Part shown: in pieces, positions 22,830-33,330 of the stretch
Layout: each line of letters begins with the position of its first letter
Numbering within the stretch: position 1 is the stretch's first letter
DNA from: Elmis aenea
Taxonomy: Eukaryota > Arthropoda > Insecta > Coleoptera > Elmidae
Assembly (NCBI GenBank): GCA_947652605.1
Contig: OX393576.1
Span: 59,124,966-59,188,965 of the forward strand
Length of the DNA: 64,000 bases
Reading direction: 5' to 3'
The notes under the pieces: model-generated
What the model was told of the DNA's origin: nothing
What the model saw: only the letters and a program-made list of their open reading frames with translations
Database searches by the model: none
Position numbers and translations under genes: made by a program

Positions 22830-22994
22830 CAAATGTACAGGGGCCGTCAAGAGGGGGGGAAGCCGGTAATAAAGTAACATTACTGGGCCCGTAAATCATC
22901 CCACAATTTGTTTTAGTAAATAAATTCATGCGTTTGGGGCTCAAATAAAAACGTTCCTTCGGGCCCAGCGTCTCTTGTCGCCCCTGCAAATTTA
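22830..22994. mobile_element. Small hAT miniature (149 bp) with 8-bp target duplication
   Basis: Element 22838-22986 begins CAGGGGCCGTCAAGAG and ends CTCTTGTCGCCCCTG; flanks are CAAATGTA and CAAATTTA (one mismatch). Confidence 0.8.
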
Positions 22995-23325
22995 TGTGGG
23001 AAAACAGTCCGATTTTAATGCCTTTTGTTAAAACTTATGTGCGAAAATGGATATTTTTCTTTGGTTTTCTTAAAAAATTAATAGATATAGGAATAGATTG
23101 GATATCGAGCCAGAATTAAGGCTAAAATTAATTTCTTTTCCTCCTGATTTACAGTTGTAATGTGATGGCAAATCTTCTTCTACATTAACATGAAAATTCT
23201 ATTGCATTTTTGATTTGGTTCATTTGTTTTTAAATATAAATTTTAAGCTTTTTATTTAGTCTGCTTTTATAGTAGAGTATCCAGAGGTTAATTATTATTA
23301 TTATCACTTGTAAATCATGTTGTTA
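22995..23325. other. No gene recognised
   Basis: AT-rich spacer between two miniature elements; nothing identified. Confidence 0.5.
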
Positions 23326-24068
23326 TACAGGGTTTCTTAAATATTGCGAAAACATTTGGGAGGTGATTCCTTATCAAAAATGGAAGGGGTTCTTTTACAT
23401 AATTTTTTTTCCTTAGACGTTTTCTTTAGGAGTTACAACCCCCTAAAGAGGAGTGGTAAAATTAGGTTTTTATTTTATTTCTCAAATTTGAATAAATGTA
23501 GGAGCATGATATTTGGTAGATATCTTATACTTATTAAAAGGTTTCCCATAGAATATTTTCAATCACCTTCCACCTTCACAGGGGGCTGAAAAGTATACCA
23601 CGGTAACCACTAACCACCAAAATGAATCGTTTTATATTGGAATATTATTTAATGATTCATGTTAACTTATTTTTTTTTTTACTCAAAAACGGTGGGTTTA
23701 CGAAAAACTAAACAATAAAAAAAGTTTCTAAATAAATAAAAGCTTTTAAATTGCAAAATTCCAACCCACCAAAAAGTTCTGATAAAAAAACCAACAGGGG
23801 TCGCACTTTTCAGTCCCCTGTGAAGGTGGGAAATGAATGAAAATAATACAATGGGAAACCTTTTAATAAGTATAAAACATCTACCAAATATCATTCTCCT
23901 ACATTTATTCAAACTCGAGAAATAAAGTAAAAACCTAATTTCACCGCTCCCCTTTAGGGCAGTGTAACTCCGAAAGGAGACGTCTAAGGAAAAAATCTTA
24001 TATAAAAGACTCCCCTTAAGTTTCGATAAGGAATCACCTTCCGAATTTTTTCGCAATGTTTAAGAATG
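23326..24068. mobile_element. Foldback miniature (copy 2 of family), long inverted arms
   Basis: Left end CAGGGTTTCTTAAATATTGCG at 23328; the right arm ends CGCAATGTTTAAGAA near 24068 with the last bases changed. Arms of about 270 bp mirror each other (GGGAGGTGATTCCTTATC and GATAAGGAATCACCTTCC). Frames at 23344-23589 (+) and 23679-24056 (-) look alike because they are the same arm read from each side. Confidence 0.8.
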
Positions 24069-24176
24069 TATATGTTATGTATTGGATAATACTCGTATTA
24101 TGGTGGGCCGCGCAAAAATAACGGAGAAATACGCTGTCTTAGTATAAATCTGGAGTTTTATTACTTATCTACCTAA

Positions 24177-24225
24177 CAAAAGCTAGATCTTTTTCGAGAC
24201 TACAGTCTCTTCATTAGTAGCTTTC
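24177..24225 (-). ncRNA. Degenerate hammerhead-ribozyme-like fold (candidate)
   Basis: Read on the minus strand: AAAGCTA, then CTAATGA, an extra A, a GAGAC-TGTA-GTCTC hairpin, GAAA, six bases ending ATC, and TAGCTTT. The outer 7-bp helix is perfect and the order matches a type I hammerhead (helix I, CUGAUGA, helix II, GAAA, very short helix III, UH). Deviations: CUGAUGA is CUAAUGA (the important G5 is A), one extra A precedes helix II, and helix III would be a single pair. It is therefore unlikely to cleave, but could be a relic of a Penelope-like element or other ribozyme-bearing retroelement. Confidence 0.3.
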
Positions 24226-25780
24226 TTACTTAGTGTAATTTTTAGCTGCGAGTATCAAAACTCGTCTTAATTTCACATTTCATGTTATTTAATGATAAAA
24301 ATGTGAGTAAATATTAACACAATTTATTTAAACGCGATATAAAACGCATAATAATTCCAATAGTTTCTGCAAGAATTTTGAAAAGAGTGTGTCGCAAAAT
24401 TTTCAAATATTTTGAAAAAGAGCCTAACATAGTCATTTTATAAATCAATGGTGTACATAAAGATCAAATTTGTTTTGAATAATAAAAACCTACTAACTTG
24501 TACACTTAAAGAAAGTTTGATTTGTTTTTGTAACCTACACTTTGCAGATTCAGAAGTAAAATCGTTAATAGCCTTTAACATGTTTATTTTTAACAAAAGT
24601 TGAGTTAAACTATTCAGTCTCACTATTTTATCTAGCCCACTAAAGGCATCTTGTAAGTTGGGGAACGCAATGAACATCAATAAATAAACCCAATTCCTTC
24701 GGGAGCTACTGTGTGAGATGCCCAATATTTTTAATTCCAAAACTGTAGTTATTGATAAACTAAATAAATAATTATTGTAAAAAGATTAATGGTTCAGTTG
24801 TAATTTTCTATGCTAAAAAAAGCAAAAACATTGTGCATTACGTTTTTGAGTAAGAAAACAAAAAATTTAATATTTTGCTGTTTATTTCTGGTTCCCTGAT
24901 TCTCCTGCTTGCCAACAATATTTGTAAGTCCTTCTCAACTCAACAAGATAATGCGGCAACAGTCATTAAAGCTTGTATGCAGGCGTCCTCTTAAACTGTT
25001 AACATACTCTGCAACTATAAACTGTATTTGAACATAATCATGTAAGAAGATTACGGTAAACATTTTCCAAGCCAACTTTAATGGTAAATTACGGCATCAT
25101 ACACATTAATATTCAAACTGCGTTACTACGAAGTTAAAAGCTTGTATCTACCCACTTTTGAATACAAAACATACAAGAACGAAGTTGGCTGCAGAAAATG
25201 CAAACAGGAGCATACGAATTCCAAATCTGTTCGATGACCCTTGCAAACTGGAATACATACAAAATACGACTGTCTTGAGCCCACGCTTAAATAGAAACGT
25301 TTTATGGCGCCATTACACTTTATTGAATATCTTGACCATCTTCATACAATTTCTGTGTCTTTATAGGAGAGTGACTGCGCATACAAAATACCCAATTTTA
25401 AAGTTATGTAATCATAAAACTCAATTTCCTTAAGATAAATTCAAGAACAGACTCTGGCTGTTTCGTTGGTAAGAAAGCCTTACTAAAAGGATAAAATCAG
25501 CGCTTTGTATACATGTTAAGCGTTTTTTTTTTTATTTATACGTAGGGATTAACACAAAGTTTACAAAATAAACTGGAATAATATACGGAGTATAAAATTC
25601 ATCCTAAATAATTTGAGATATCTTTGGAGATCAGTTAAATTTTAAAAGAAGTATGATTTTCATGCTTCCTAAGTTAAAAAAACATTTTTAATTTAAAATA
25701 ATGTGATTTTCGTTTTCTTCTTAAGATTGTTTATTAAGAACGGTGTCTGTGGTGTTTTAGATGTTCTTAATTATGAAGAC
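24226..25780. other. No gene recognised
   Basis: AT-rich. Frames at 24438-24740 (-) and 25158-25433 (+) have no recognisable family motif. The last eight bases before 25789 are the right end of another miniature (ACACCCTGTA), whose left end was not located. Confidence 0.45.
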
Positions 25781-25859
25781 ACCCTGTACAGGGTGGGCCA
25801 AATTCAATTGTTTTACGAGGTACCTCGGTTACCATAAGGGTACCCGCACACTGGCAACT

Positions 25860-25975
25860 ATTTTCAAGCAACTTTTTAATCACGAAATAGATAAAAATCT
25901 AAAAATAAAATTGTGGAGTGAATTGGGTCAACAACTTATTGAAAAATGGGATGAACTCAGAGAAAGGAAGAAAAC
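25860..25975 (+). pseudogene. Possible MADF/Myb-like accessory protein fragment of Harbinger
   Basis: Inside the left end a frame reads LKIKLWSELGQQLIEKWDEL then RERKKT before running into T-rich sequence. The 'W..L...L...KW..LRER' pattern resembles MADF/SANT-type DNA-binding proteins that PIF/Harbinger elements encode as their second gene. The fragment is short and the assignment rests on position and this weak pattern. Confidence 0.35.
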
Positions 25976-26108
25976 TGTTTTTTTTTTTAATAAATACATT
26001 TGTAAATTTTTATTTGTTCAGTGTTATTTTATCAAATATGGTATTTTAAGTAATTTTAAGAAAATAATAAAGTTATTATTATTATACTAATAGTAATAAC
26101 GGCTATAG

Positions 26109-26835
26109 TTATCGCCAAGAAACACACCCTTGAGGCGAAATAAGGTAATTAGCAATATAATCTCTAATAAAAAATCCTTGGACACTGCTTCTTACTCCGA
26201 GAGCTGAAATATCATCCAAAGGGCATTCATAAAGCATTTCTTCAAAATGTAGTTGTTCAGGTTTTCTAACATAATTGTGTAGAATGCAAGAAGCTTTTAT
26301 AATGGATCACTAAATTCGATATTGGCATCGAGCGGTCTGTGGAGTATTCGCCATTTGTTAGCTAAAATTCCGAATGTACATTCTACTATTCTGCGTGCTC
26401 TCGATAGTCTTTTATTAAAGATACGTTGCTTTACAGACAAATTTCTGCTCGCATATGGCCGCAAAACAAATTTTGAGAGAGCAAATGCCTCATCCGCATC
26501 CCCCACAAATGTAAATGGCATTGCCGTGCCATTTTCATCGTTAGGAAGACGTTTTTCTTCTGGCATGTTTAGTTCATTTTTCTCCAGCAAACGTAAAAAT
26601 GTCGAAAATGTTAGAAACTTGACGAGCCATATGCTCCGACTTCTACACAAATGATATTGTAATTGGAATCTGATATGGCTAAGTGCACAGTGGAAAAGAA
26701 AGATTTATAAATAAAAAATTTCAAACTGTCAAGCAATTTATAAAATTGTCCTTCCATAAGTCTTCTGCTAATCAATGGATGGACCCAAAATTTTCTGTAC
26801 TTTTTTTCCTTCTTAAAACCAAAGCACAAACACAT
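26109..26835 (-). pseudogene. PIF/Harbinger (HARBI1-like) transposase with deletion and frameshifts
   Basis: From 26835: KKYRKFWVHPLISRRLMEG and FYKLLDSLKF (N-terminal part), joined directly to FSTVHLAISDSNYNIICVEV, GAYGSSS (nuclease core), so the region between, with the first catalytic aspartate, is deleted. After a frame change: TFVGDADEAFALSKFVLRPY, RIFNKRLSRARRIVECTFG (the catalytic glutamate block), ILANKWRILHRPL. A one-base loss near 26310 gives a stop; the tail continues as CILHNYVR and RDYIANYLISPQGCVSWR to a stop at 26109-26111. Order and motifs are those of DDE_Tnp_4 transposases. It is inactive. Confidence 0.85.
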
Positions 26836-28141
26836 GCAGTTTCGATGAAATCAATTTTAGAAACCGAGCGAAAAGCAACTATTTAGTTGCCAGTGTGCGC
26901 TTGGTAGAGCAGTCGGCAACTTTCAGGCAACTAGATTATTTAATCACCGAGATTGAAAGTTGCCAATGTGCGGGTACCCAGTTAGCGAAAATCTGATTTT
27001 GGTGTCTTGAGCAATTTTTTTTGAAAGATAAACGCTTATGTTATCAGATTTTTTACATCGTTCATTTTGGCACTACAGACGAAAAATAAAATTTCATCGT
27101 TTTAGAAAATTTACTATAACGCCTTTTTTTATTAAAGTAGAAAAAATGTTATTAAAGTTTTTTATACAGATTTTTATGCCTAATTTAAAAACTAAATTAA
27201 ATTTGTTTTAGCGACTTTCGAGATATAAAGTAAATATATATACTATCAATAAAAACCCTAGTTGGCCATGATTTTATATGAGAGAGAAATTTTTCAGCAT
27301 TTCAAAAATATATAATTTTATGTATTCGTTGCAAAAAATAACCAAGATATGGCTAATTTTGTAAAAATTTTATCATCAAAAAAGATTGCCATGATTTCGT
27401 AAACAAGTGATGTTTGCAATTATTAAACAACTAAACGTCATATACAAGTAAATTTTTCAACTTTTAAGCAAATCCGTGAATTATTTTGTATTTTATAACT
27501 GTTTATTGTGGTAGGTACTGTAAACATGGCTGAATTTGAACACTTCAAAAAGTTCAATATGTTAAAAGTTTACAGAGTAAGTGATAAGAACGTAGCGGCC
27601 GTTGCAGAATTTACTTAAAAATGACGTTTAGTTATTTATTAATAATTGGATATATGACTTTTTTACGAAATCATGGCAAACTTTGATGAGGAAATTTTTA
27701 CAAAATTAGCCATATCTGGGTTATTTTTTGCAACAAATATGTACCTATATAAAACTGTATATTTTTGAAAATCTAAAAATACGCTCTTTCATATAAAGGT
27801 ATGGCCAACTAGGGTTTCCATTAAAAAATATAAGTTTACTTCACATCTCGAAAGTAGAGGTCGCCAAAAAATGATTTTGTTTTTAAATTAGGCATAAAAA
27901 TCTGTATAAAAAACCTATACAACATTTGGTTCTATTTTAATAAATGAAGAAGTTATAGTAAATTTTCAAAAACGATGAATTTCATTTTTCGTCTGTAGTG
28001 CCAAAATAGACAGCGATATAATCTAATTACTTTGGCGTTCCTTTAAAAACAAATAGCCGTAGACACTATTATGAGATTTTCGCTAGCTATTACGGTAACC
28101 GAGATACCCCTTAAAACATTCAAATTTTGGTCCGCCCTGTA

Positions 28142-29203
28142 TAACAGTTCTTTTTAGGTCAAGTAGCCAAGAAATTTAGTTAAAAAGCAATACTGCAGCA
28201 TTAGTATTCGGTACTGGTAGCGACCCTTAAATTACTTTGACAATTTCATTTCTGCAACGTGAAGGATAGCGATTTTTAAACAAGGGCCACTAAGAAAGGA
28301 GCGAATGAATGTCCAAAGGGCCAACCCTTTGAACAGGCAAACGCTTGTAAAATTTCTTTATTTTTTTAAGCCTAGCCAAACAATGTTGTGAAAACTGCTG
28401 GTCCGCGTATAACGATGAATTGCACACATTATTTTCCCTTTACAACCCCACACAAAAACTGTTATTTTAGTCGCTTGTAAGCATTACCGTGAAAATGGTT
28501 ATAACAAGACCTAAGAAAGAAAAAAAATTGATTAAATATCAAAATTAAGGATCAAAATAATAACGTTATGCTTTTACGACCTTGGCTACACTTTTCATCA
28601 ATATTTTTTTTATTACTTTCATGTCTTTATAACATTCCATGCTCGTGAGCCTCATTTTAAAGCATGCCTACTATAGCAGTCTTTATTAAATTCTTTGCTA
28701 AATTTTTCTTGGCCTCTTTTAGTAAATTCTAATAAACAACGGACCCAGAAAAACTTTTGAAGTAATTGAGTTCTATATTTTAATGTAAATATCAAGCTAC
28801 TAGTTAAACATTTTTATTTCTGCTTGTAAATTAAAAAATTGACAAGTATTTTTATTTGATACAGCAGGAAATGTATGCAAGTTCAACTTTATTAAATAAG
28901 TTATTTCTATTCAGTTATAATTTTTTATTAAATATAATTTGTCGGCAATAATAATCAAATTTCGGTAGCTTGAATGATTCTTCTTCAAGAAACTTAGATG
29001 TTGTACTAAAAATAAACAAAGTATTTAATTTTCTTCGAATTGCGAATGGGTCGTTTTCTGTTTCATGAACCAAAGCATTTCGTTCTGCCTTTGGAATAAA
29101 ACTTTTTAAGATGTCTACAAATATTGTAATGGGCATTTCTAATTTTGTGGCTGATGTAGTTAATTTTTACTTTGTTATTATCTCCAAAAGATGGGTCTAG
29201 GAA
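28142..29203. other. No established gene; one unrecognised frame
   Basis: AT-rich. On the minus strand 28918-29153 holds a frame of about 80 codons (LVHETENDPFAIRRKLNTLF, KLPKFDYYCRQIIFNKKL) ending just before an AATAAA. The composition is protein-like, but no family or clear acceptor was recognised; it may be a 3' exon, a transposon tail or chance. Confidence 0.35.
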
Positions 29204-29690
29204 CATTCTTCGCCCACAATTCTTCGCCTCTACAATTCTTCGCCCACATTTTTTCGCATACACATTTCTTCGCCTACACAATTCTTCGCCACCACAATTC
29301 TTCGCCGCCACAATTTTTGGCCGCATACAAGCATATCACAAATTTTATTTGTAAATGTGATAAATAATATCACGTAATTTTTACAGATTTTTTTGCATTA
29401 GCCCAAAGTTGTTTCTTGGATATTAATACTTCTTCTTTTAATATTATGTTTAACAATTGCTACATAAATAGGGTATGTTGTGATTTTTAATCTTGTTTGT
29501 GTTATTATGGTATGAATAAAAATTAAATTAAGCTAACCTAATCTGACCTAACCTAACCTAATGTAAAATAATCTGTAAAAATTACGTTATAAATAAAAAC
29601 AATCACATTTACAAAAAAAAAATTGTGATATGCTTGTATGCGGCAAAAAATTGTGGCGGCGAAGATTAGTGTAGGCGAAGAAAGTTCCGG
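29204..29690. mobile_element. Foldback element with minisatellite arms
   Basis: The left arm (29204-29395) has about seven degenerate copies of ACAATTCTTCGCC(N) followed by GCCGCATACAAGCATATCACAA; the right arm (29558-29690) carries the reverse complement with only two to three copies (GGCGGCGAAGA, TAGGCGAAGAAAGTTCC). The outer ends TAGGAACATTCTTCGCC and GGCGAAGAAAGTTCC match. Inverted arms built from short tandem repeats are the structure of Drosophila FB (foldback) elements. The apparent proteins here (repeated AKNCGR) are repeat translations, not genes. Confidence 0.75.
29532..29562. repeat. Short CCTAA run (insect telomere-like)
   Basis: CTAACCTAATCTGACCTAAC followed by CTAACCTAATG contains three consecutive CCTAA units plus variants in the loop of the foldback element. 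Too short to be more than an interstitial or chance occurrence. Confidence 0.5.
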
Positions 29691-29699
29691 ATACGCCAA

Positions 29700-30789
29700 A
29701 ATATAGCCTGCAAAATTACATTTGACTTTAATTTTATTTCTTTAACTTACACAAAATTCACATTACAGATATTCTCATATAATCTAAACCAAATTAACGG
29801 TAGAATGTTCACCAAATGTGAAGTATTTGACTCTGAATTGTTCGAAAATGTTTATTAATTCCTAAAACGACCTAAATTTTAAAGTAATTTTATTGTGCCA
29901 CCTTAAAAATGACTGAAATAAAAATTAAATTCCCTTATGTAAACTTAACCCATCTGAAATGCTGCAATAATTTGCACGAAAAATTAGTTTGTTGTATGTT
30001 AATTTGTTAATGTTTCAATCGTTAATAAAATTAATTGTCTACCAATTAAAAACAGTCGAAGTTGCTTTTAAATTTTAGTGAAGCATGCTCAATATTTCCA
30101 TAAAATAATGGCAAAATTTGAATTTCACTATCTATTAAACTTGATGAGGCATTGTAAGAAATTCAAGAACTTATTGATTTCCGATTCAAATTTAAATTAA
30201 ATGGTTCACTCAGATACGTCGTACATTAGTTTCGGAACCTAAAATCACGTATACAAATCGAAGTTCGTTCTGTGGTATGCAAATTTGGCTCTATTATTAA
30301 AAAGTTCTACGAATTCAACTAAGTAAATGTAGGATTTTAAACAGAAGCAACCTTGAAAAAACTTCTGTGGTTGGTGTTTATTTATCTCTATTAAAATTAT
30401 TCTGGCGTGCATCAATGATAAACTGCCGTTGGGATCTATTTTTCATTCATTTATGCATAGAATTTTAGAAATGTTAAACCAATGGACCGTGTCATACTAA
30501 CAATGCACTCTGTGCAAAACTTTTTTGTATCCCCATTATATCATTTAAAAAAGTGTTAAGAATATGCTAGATTCAGTAAAGTTCTATGTATCAAGTAGAT
30601 ACATTGCGTATTACTAGGGAAAATTTTTCGAAATGACAATAAAAACAAAAGAAGACTGATTTAATTTATATTTCATTTTTCAACATAATCTCCCTAAAGT
30701 TCAACATCCTTGAAAATAAAAATTGCGAACAAAGCACAAATATCAAAGAATTTCTAGCTGGTTGCAAATTATACAATTAATCACGATCA
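29700..30789. other. No gene recognised
   Basis: AT-rich; nothing identified. Confidence 0.5.
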
Positions 30790-31065
30790 TATTAATGCAG
30801 TGGTTTCCAACCTGTGGGGCGCGCCCCCCTAGGGGGGCGCGAGGCTTGTGCAAGGGGGGCTCGCAGCTGTTGCCAAAATATTATTTTTGAATACAAACAG
30901 ACAAAAATAACTTTGTTTTTACAGAATATGGTACCTATATTTGTTTTGTAGCCCATTAAATAATTATTAAAGTATGAAATTAGATTGTTACGAAAAGTTA
31001 AAGGGGCGCAAATTTTTTTTTATGAAAAGGGGGGTACAAAAAGGTTGGAAACCACTGTATTAATG
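30790..31065. mobile_element. hAT miniature (260 bp) with perfect 8-bp target duplication
   Basis: Element 30798-31057 begins CAGTGGTTTCCAACCT and ends AGGTTGGAAACCACTG; flanks are TATTAATG on both sides. It contains the palindrome GCGCCCCCCTAGGGGGGCGC near its left end. Non-coding. Confidence 0.95.
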
Positions 31066-31319
31066 TCAAAGTGACAGTTTTAACAGAACAACAACAAAAC
31101 AAAACAAAAAATTGTTTTTTATTTTGTTTTTTTTTGTACAACATTTGATTCAAAAAATTGGACGAAATGAGTTTTTCTCAAATTTTTGTTGTAAAATATC
31201 ATTTTAGATATTAAGTGTCATATATCATTGAAATCAGAAGACAAAATGCTATCCGACTACGAGATTAGAATTTTTTCGCCGTATTTAAAAAAATGAAGTT
31301 CATGATGGTTCTGAAGAGA

Positions 31320-31613
31320 CGTAACGTTGTTGGAAATTCTTTGTTATTTAAAAATATAAAGCATAAGAAGTTGCTATGGAGAAGAGCTTCCAGATTGTCG
31401 ATATCTTACAAAATGTAGGAAATAGGGCAAAAAAACGAAAATCAACTTTTTCAGTTTTTCTTGAATAACTTTTGAACTAAGACAGCTATGAAAATTTTCT
31501 TTGCAGATATTTGATGAACATCTAATTTCGAAACTTTGCCCTAATTTAACCGACCTCGTAGCTCTTAAGATAAGCGAGATCCCCATGCATTTACTCGAAT
31601 TTGGGACACCCTG
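31320..31613. mobile_element. Mariner-like miniature, right half
   Basis: Ends AATTTGGGACACCCTGTA; just inside lies TAAGCGAGATCCCCATGCAT, the motif shared with the element at 39418-40268. The left end was not found. Confidence 0.6.
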
Positions 31614-31953
31614 TATATAAATTTTTCTTACCATTAACAACAACATAATTTTAGAAAAATAATTTGGTTAGTGATTCATTACAACTAAATAAACAAAGTC
31701 ATCAAATATTAATAAAAAAAATTAAAAGACAAAAGATATAAGAGACTAAGTTTTAAAATGGGTCATATTGACCCGAGGGACACAGCAGGGTTAAATACTT
31801 GAAATAACACCGTATTTTGACTACACGTAAAAAGATTCTATTGTAGCAGTACTGATGTTTGTATTGTAATTCATACATACTAAAGTTGGTGCTGTAGATT
31901 TTTAAAAATTTAAAAAAACCTCAATACACAAGTTATAGTGACCACAAAAATAT
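31614..31953. other. No gene recognised
   Basis: AT-rich spacer. Confidence 0.5.
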
Positions 31954-32437
31954 ATATTGTCACGTTAGCTTTAAAGGATTTATTCTTAAAGCCATCGTGC
32001 ACTTTGGGGGTCGTAGCTGGGGATCGTAGAATTTACTAAAATGATAATCGAATGAACTTGAGGAGCATATTTATTACCAAAAACCATGATGAACATTTAC
32101 ACAATCACTTGAAGAATCTTATATTGATTTGGATTGAACATTACTGAACCAGGGTATCGCGGCCATCTAGATTGTGAAGCAAACGATGACTGGCTTGTTA
32201 AAAAAGATTATTACACGAAATACCCTGGCTTAGTAACATGACATTTTAAGGGAAATGCATGGTACATAACTTAACAGAATTCGCTTATTGTGCACTTACA
32301 ACATACGAACATACGATGTTTGAATACCTACTGTTAAGTTTGCAGTCTGAAACATAATACTTTTTAACGTGATTTAATAAACTTTAATACATCAATTTAA
32401 ATAATATTAATTAGATAAAATATTAGCGTAACAATAT
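31954..32437. mobile_element. Solo LTR (476 bp) with ATAT target duplication
   Basis: LTR 31958-32433 begins TGTCACGTTAGC and ends ATTAGCGTAACA; ATAT flanks both ends. Homologous to 5817-6251 (shared AAAGCCATCGTGCACTTTGG and TATCGCGGCCATCT), 41 bp longer through small insertions, so the two came from different insertions of one family. Confidence 0.8.
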
Positions 32438-33330
32438 AACTTCATATTTTTATATATTTAATCTTGCGTGTTGCAAACTATAAAAAAAAACAATTTTTGT
32501 TAATAAAGTCACTGGCGTTTAATTGAAAACATTTTCATTTCCACCATTTTTTAATTACAAAATGGCAATCTTCGTAGCATTAAAGTTTGCAAGATCCTAT
32601 CAACTTCTTAAATTAAGTTGAAAGATTCGTAAAACATATTTATTATTGTGTAGTCATTTCACTTTTGGCTATTTTTGTGTCGCTTATCCAGACCATTAAA
32701 ACTTTTTAACAATCCTTATTTACATATTTCCAAATTAGCTCGGAGTTTTTCTTAATGAGAAAGTTCTACGGACGATCGAAAATTCAGTAATTATGAAGGC
32801 TTGGCTCATTATTTAAAATCTCGATTTATGCTCTATTGAAACAAAGTCGCTAACGAGGCACTAACGATTTACGGAACAGAAAACAAGAATCGTAGCATTC
32901 ATATATTTATGTCACGTTTTCAAAGGAGATAAAAACGATGTATAAAAGTTAACGGTAAAAAAAGGTAATGAATGTCATATTCATAACAGAAATTGCAAAA
33001 TATTCATACGGACTACATGGTTTTACAACTGTGTTGAAACACAGTGTTAGGAAGGATAGAGTTCACCCAAATCTTACCTAAATTTCTTCTTTGTTGCTAA
33101 ATATAGGCAGCATATAATAATAAATATATAAAATAATTAAGCAATGAGAAATATAGGTACCTACACAAAAATTTCATAAAGTGCATTTTGTTTAGTGCGT
33201 GCTACACACATTTTGAACAATCGAATGTAATTATTGTAATTTTGATCAATTTGTGTAGTAGATAATAATCTAACAGTGCGGTTTTATCTTCATTTGACAT
33301 ATTTTTATAAAAGTAGATTTATTTTATTTT
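32438..33330. other. No gene recognised
   Basis: AT-rich; nothing identified. Confidence 0.5.

Larger units (their letters stand above)
25848..26979. mobile_element. PIF/Harbinger transposon, internally deleted
   Basis: Terminal inverted repeats of 22 bp with one mismatch start GGGTACCCGCACAYTGGCAA at each end. It carries a transposase pseudogene on the minus strand and a short plus-strand frame near the left end, the usual convergent Harbinger layout. The left flank is TAA but the right flank is AGT, so a clean 3-bp duplication is not visible. It is younger than the miniature it sits in. Confidence 0.85.
25787..28141. mobile_element. Foldback miniature (family A), split by a Harbinger element
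   Basis: Ends CAGGGTGGGCCAAATTCAA at 25789 and the mirrored TTCAAATTTTGGTCCGCCCTG at 28139, between TA dinucleotides. Inner arms repeat GCCATGATTTCGTAAAC (27389) and GTTTACGAAATCATGGC-type sequence (27661, decayed). Copies lie at 33331-34352 and 49839-50623. A PIF/Harbinger element occupies 25848-26979. Confidence 0.85.

Noticed and set aside
23344..24056. Frames at 23344-23589 (+), 23679-24056 (-), 16091-16285 (-) and 36102-36488 (-) with similar proteins (GGDSLSK, RSYNPLK-like), suggesting a conserved gene family
   Set aside because: They are the same inverted arm of a miniature family read in each copy; similarity is DNA-level, reading frames break freely, and no start, splice or domain evidence exists.
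24438..24740. 100-residue minus-strand frame (RNWVYLLMFIAFPNLQDAF)
   Set aside because: No family motif, no flanking splice signals of quality, and length is within chance for this base composition.
25158..25433. 91-residue plus-strand frame
   Set aside because: No recognisable domain; composition is not distinctive.
29063..29326. Repetitive cysteine/arginine-rich protein (AKNCGR repeats)
   Set aside because: Direct translation of the ACAATTCTTCGCC minisatellite in the foldback arm; repeat length varies and frame is not kept.
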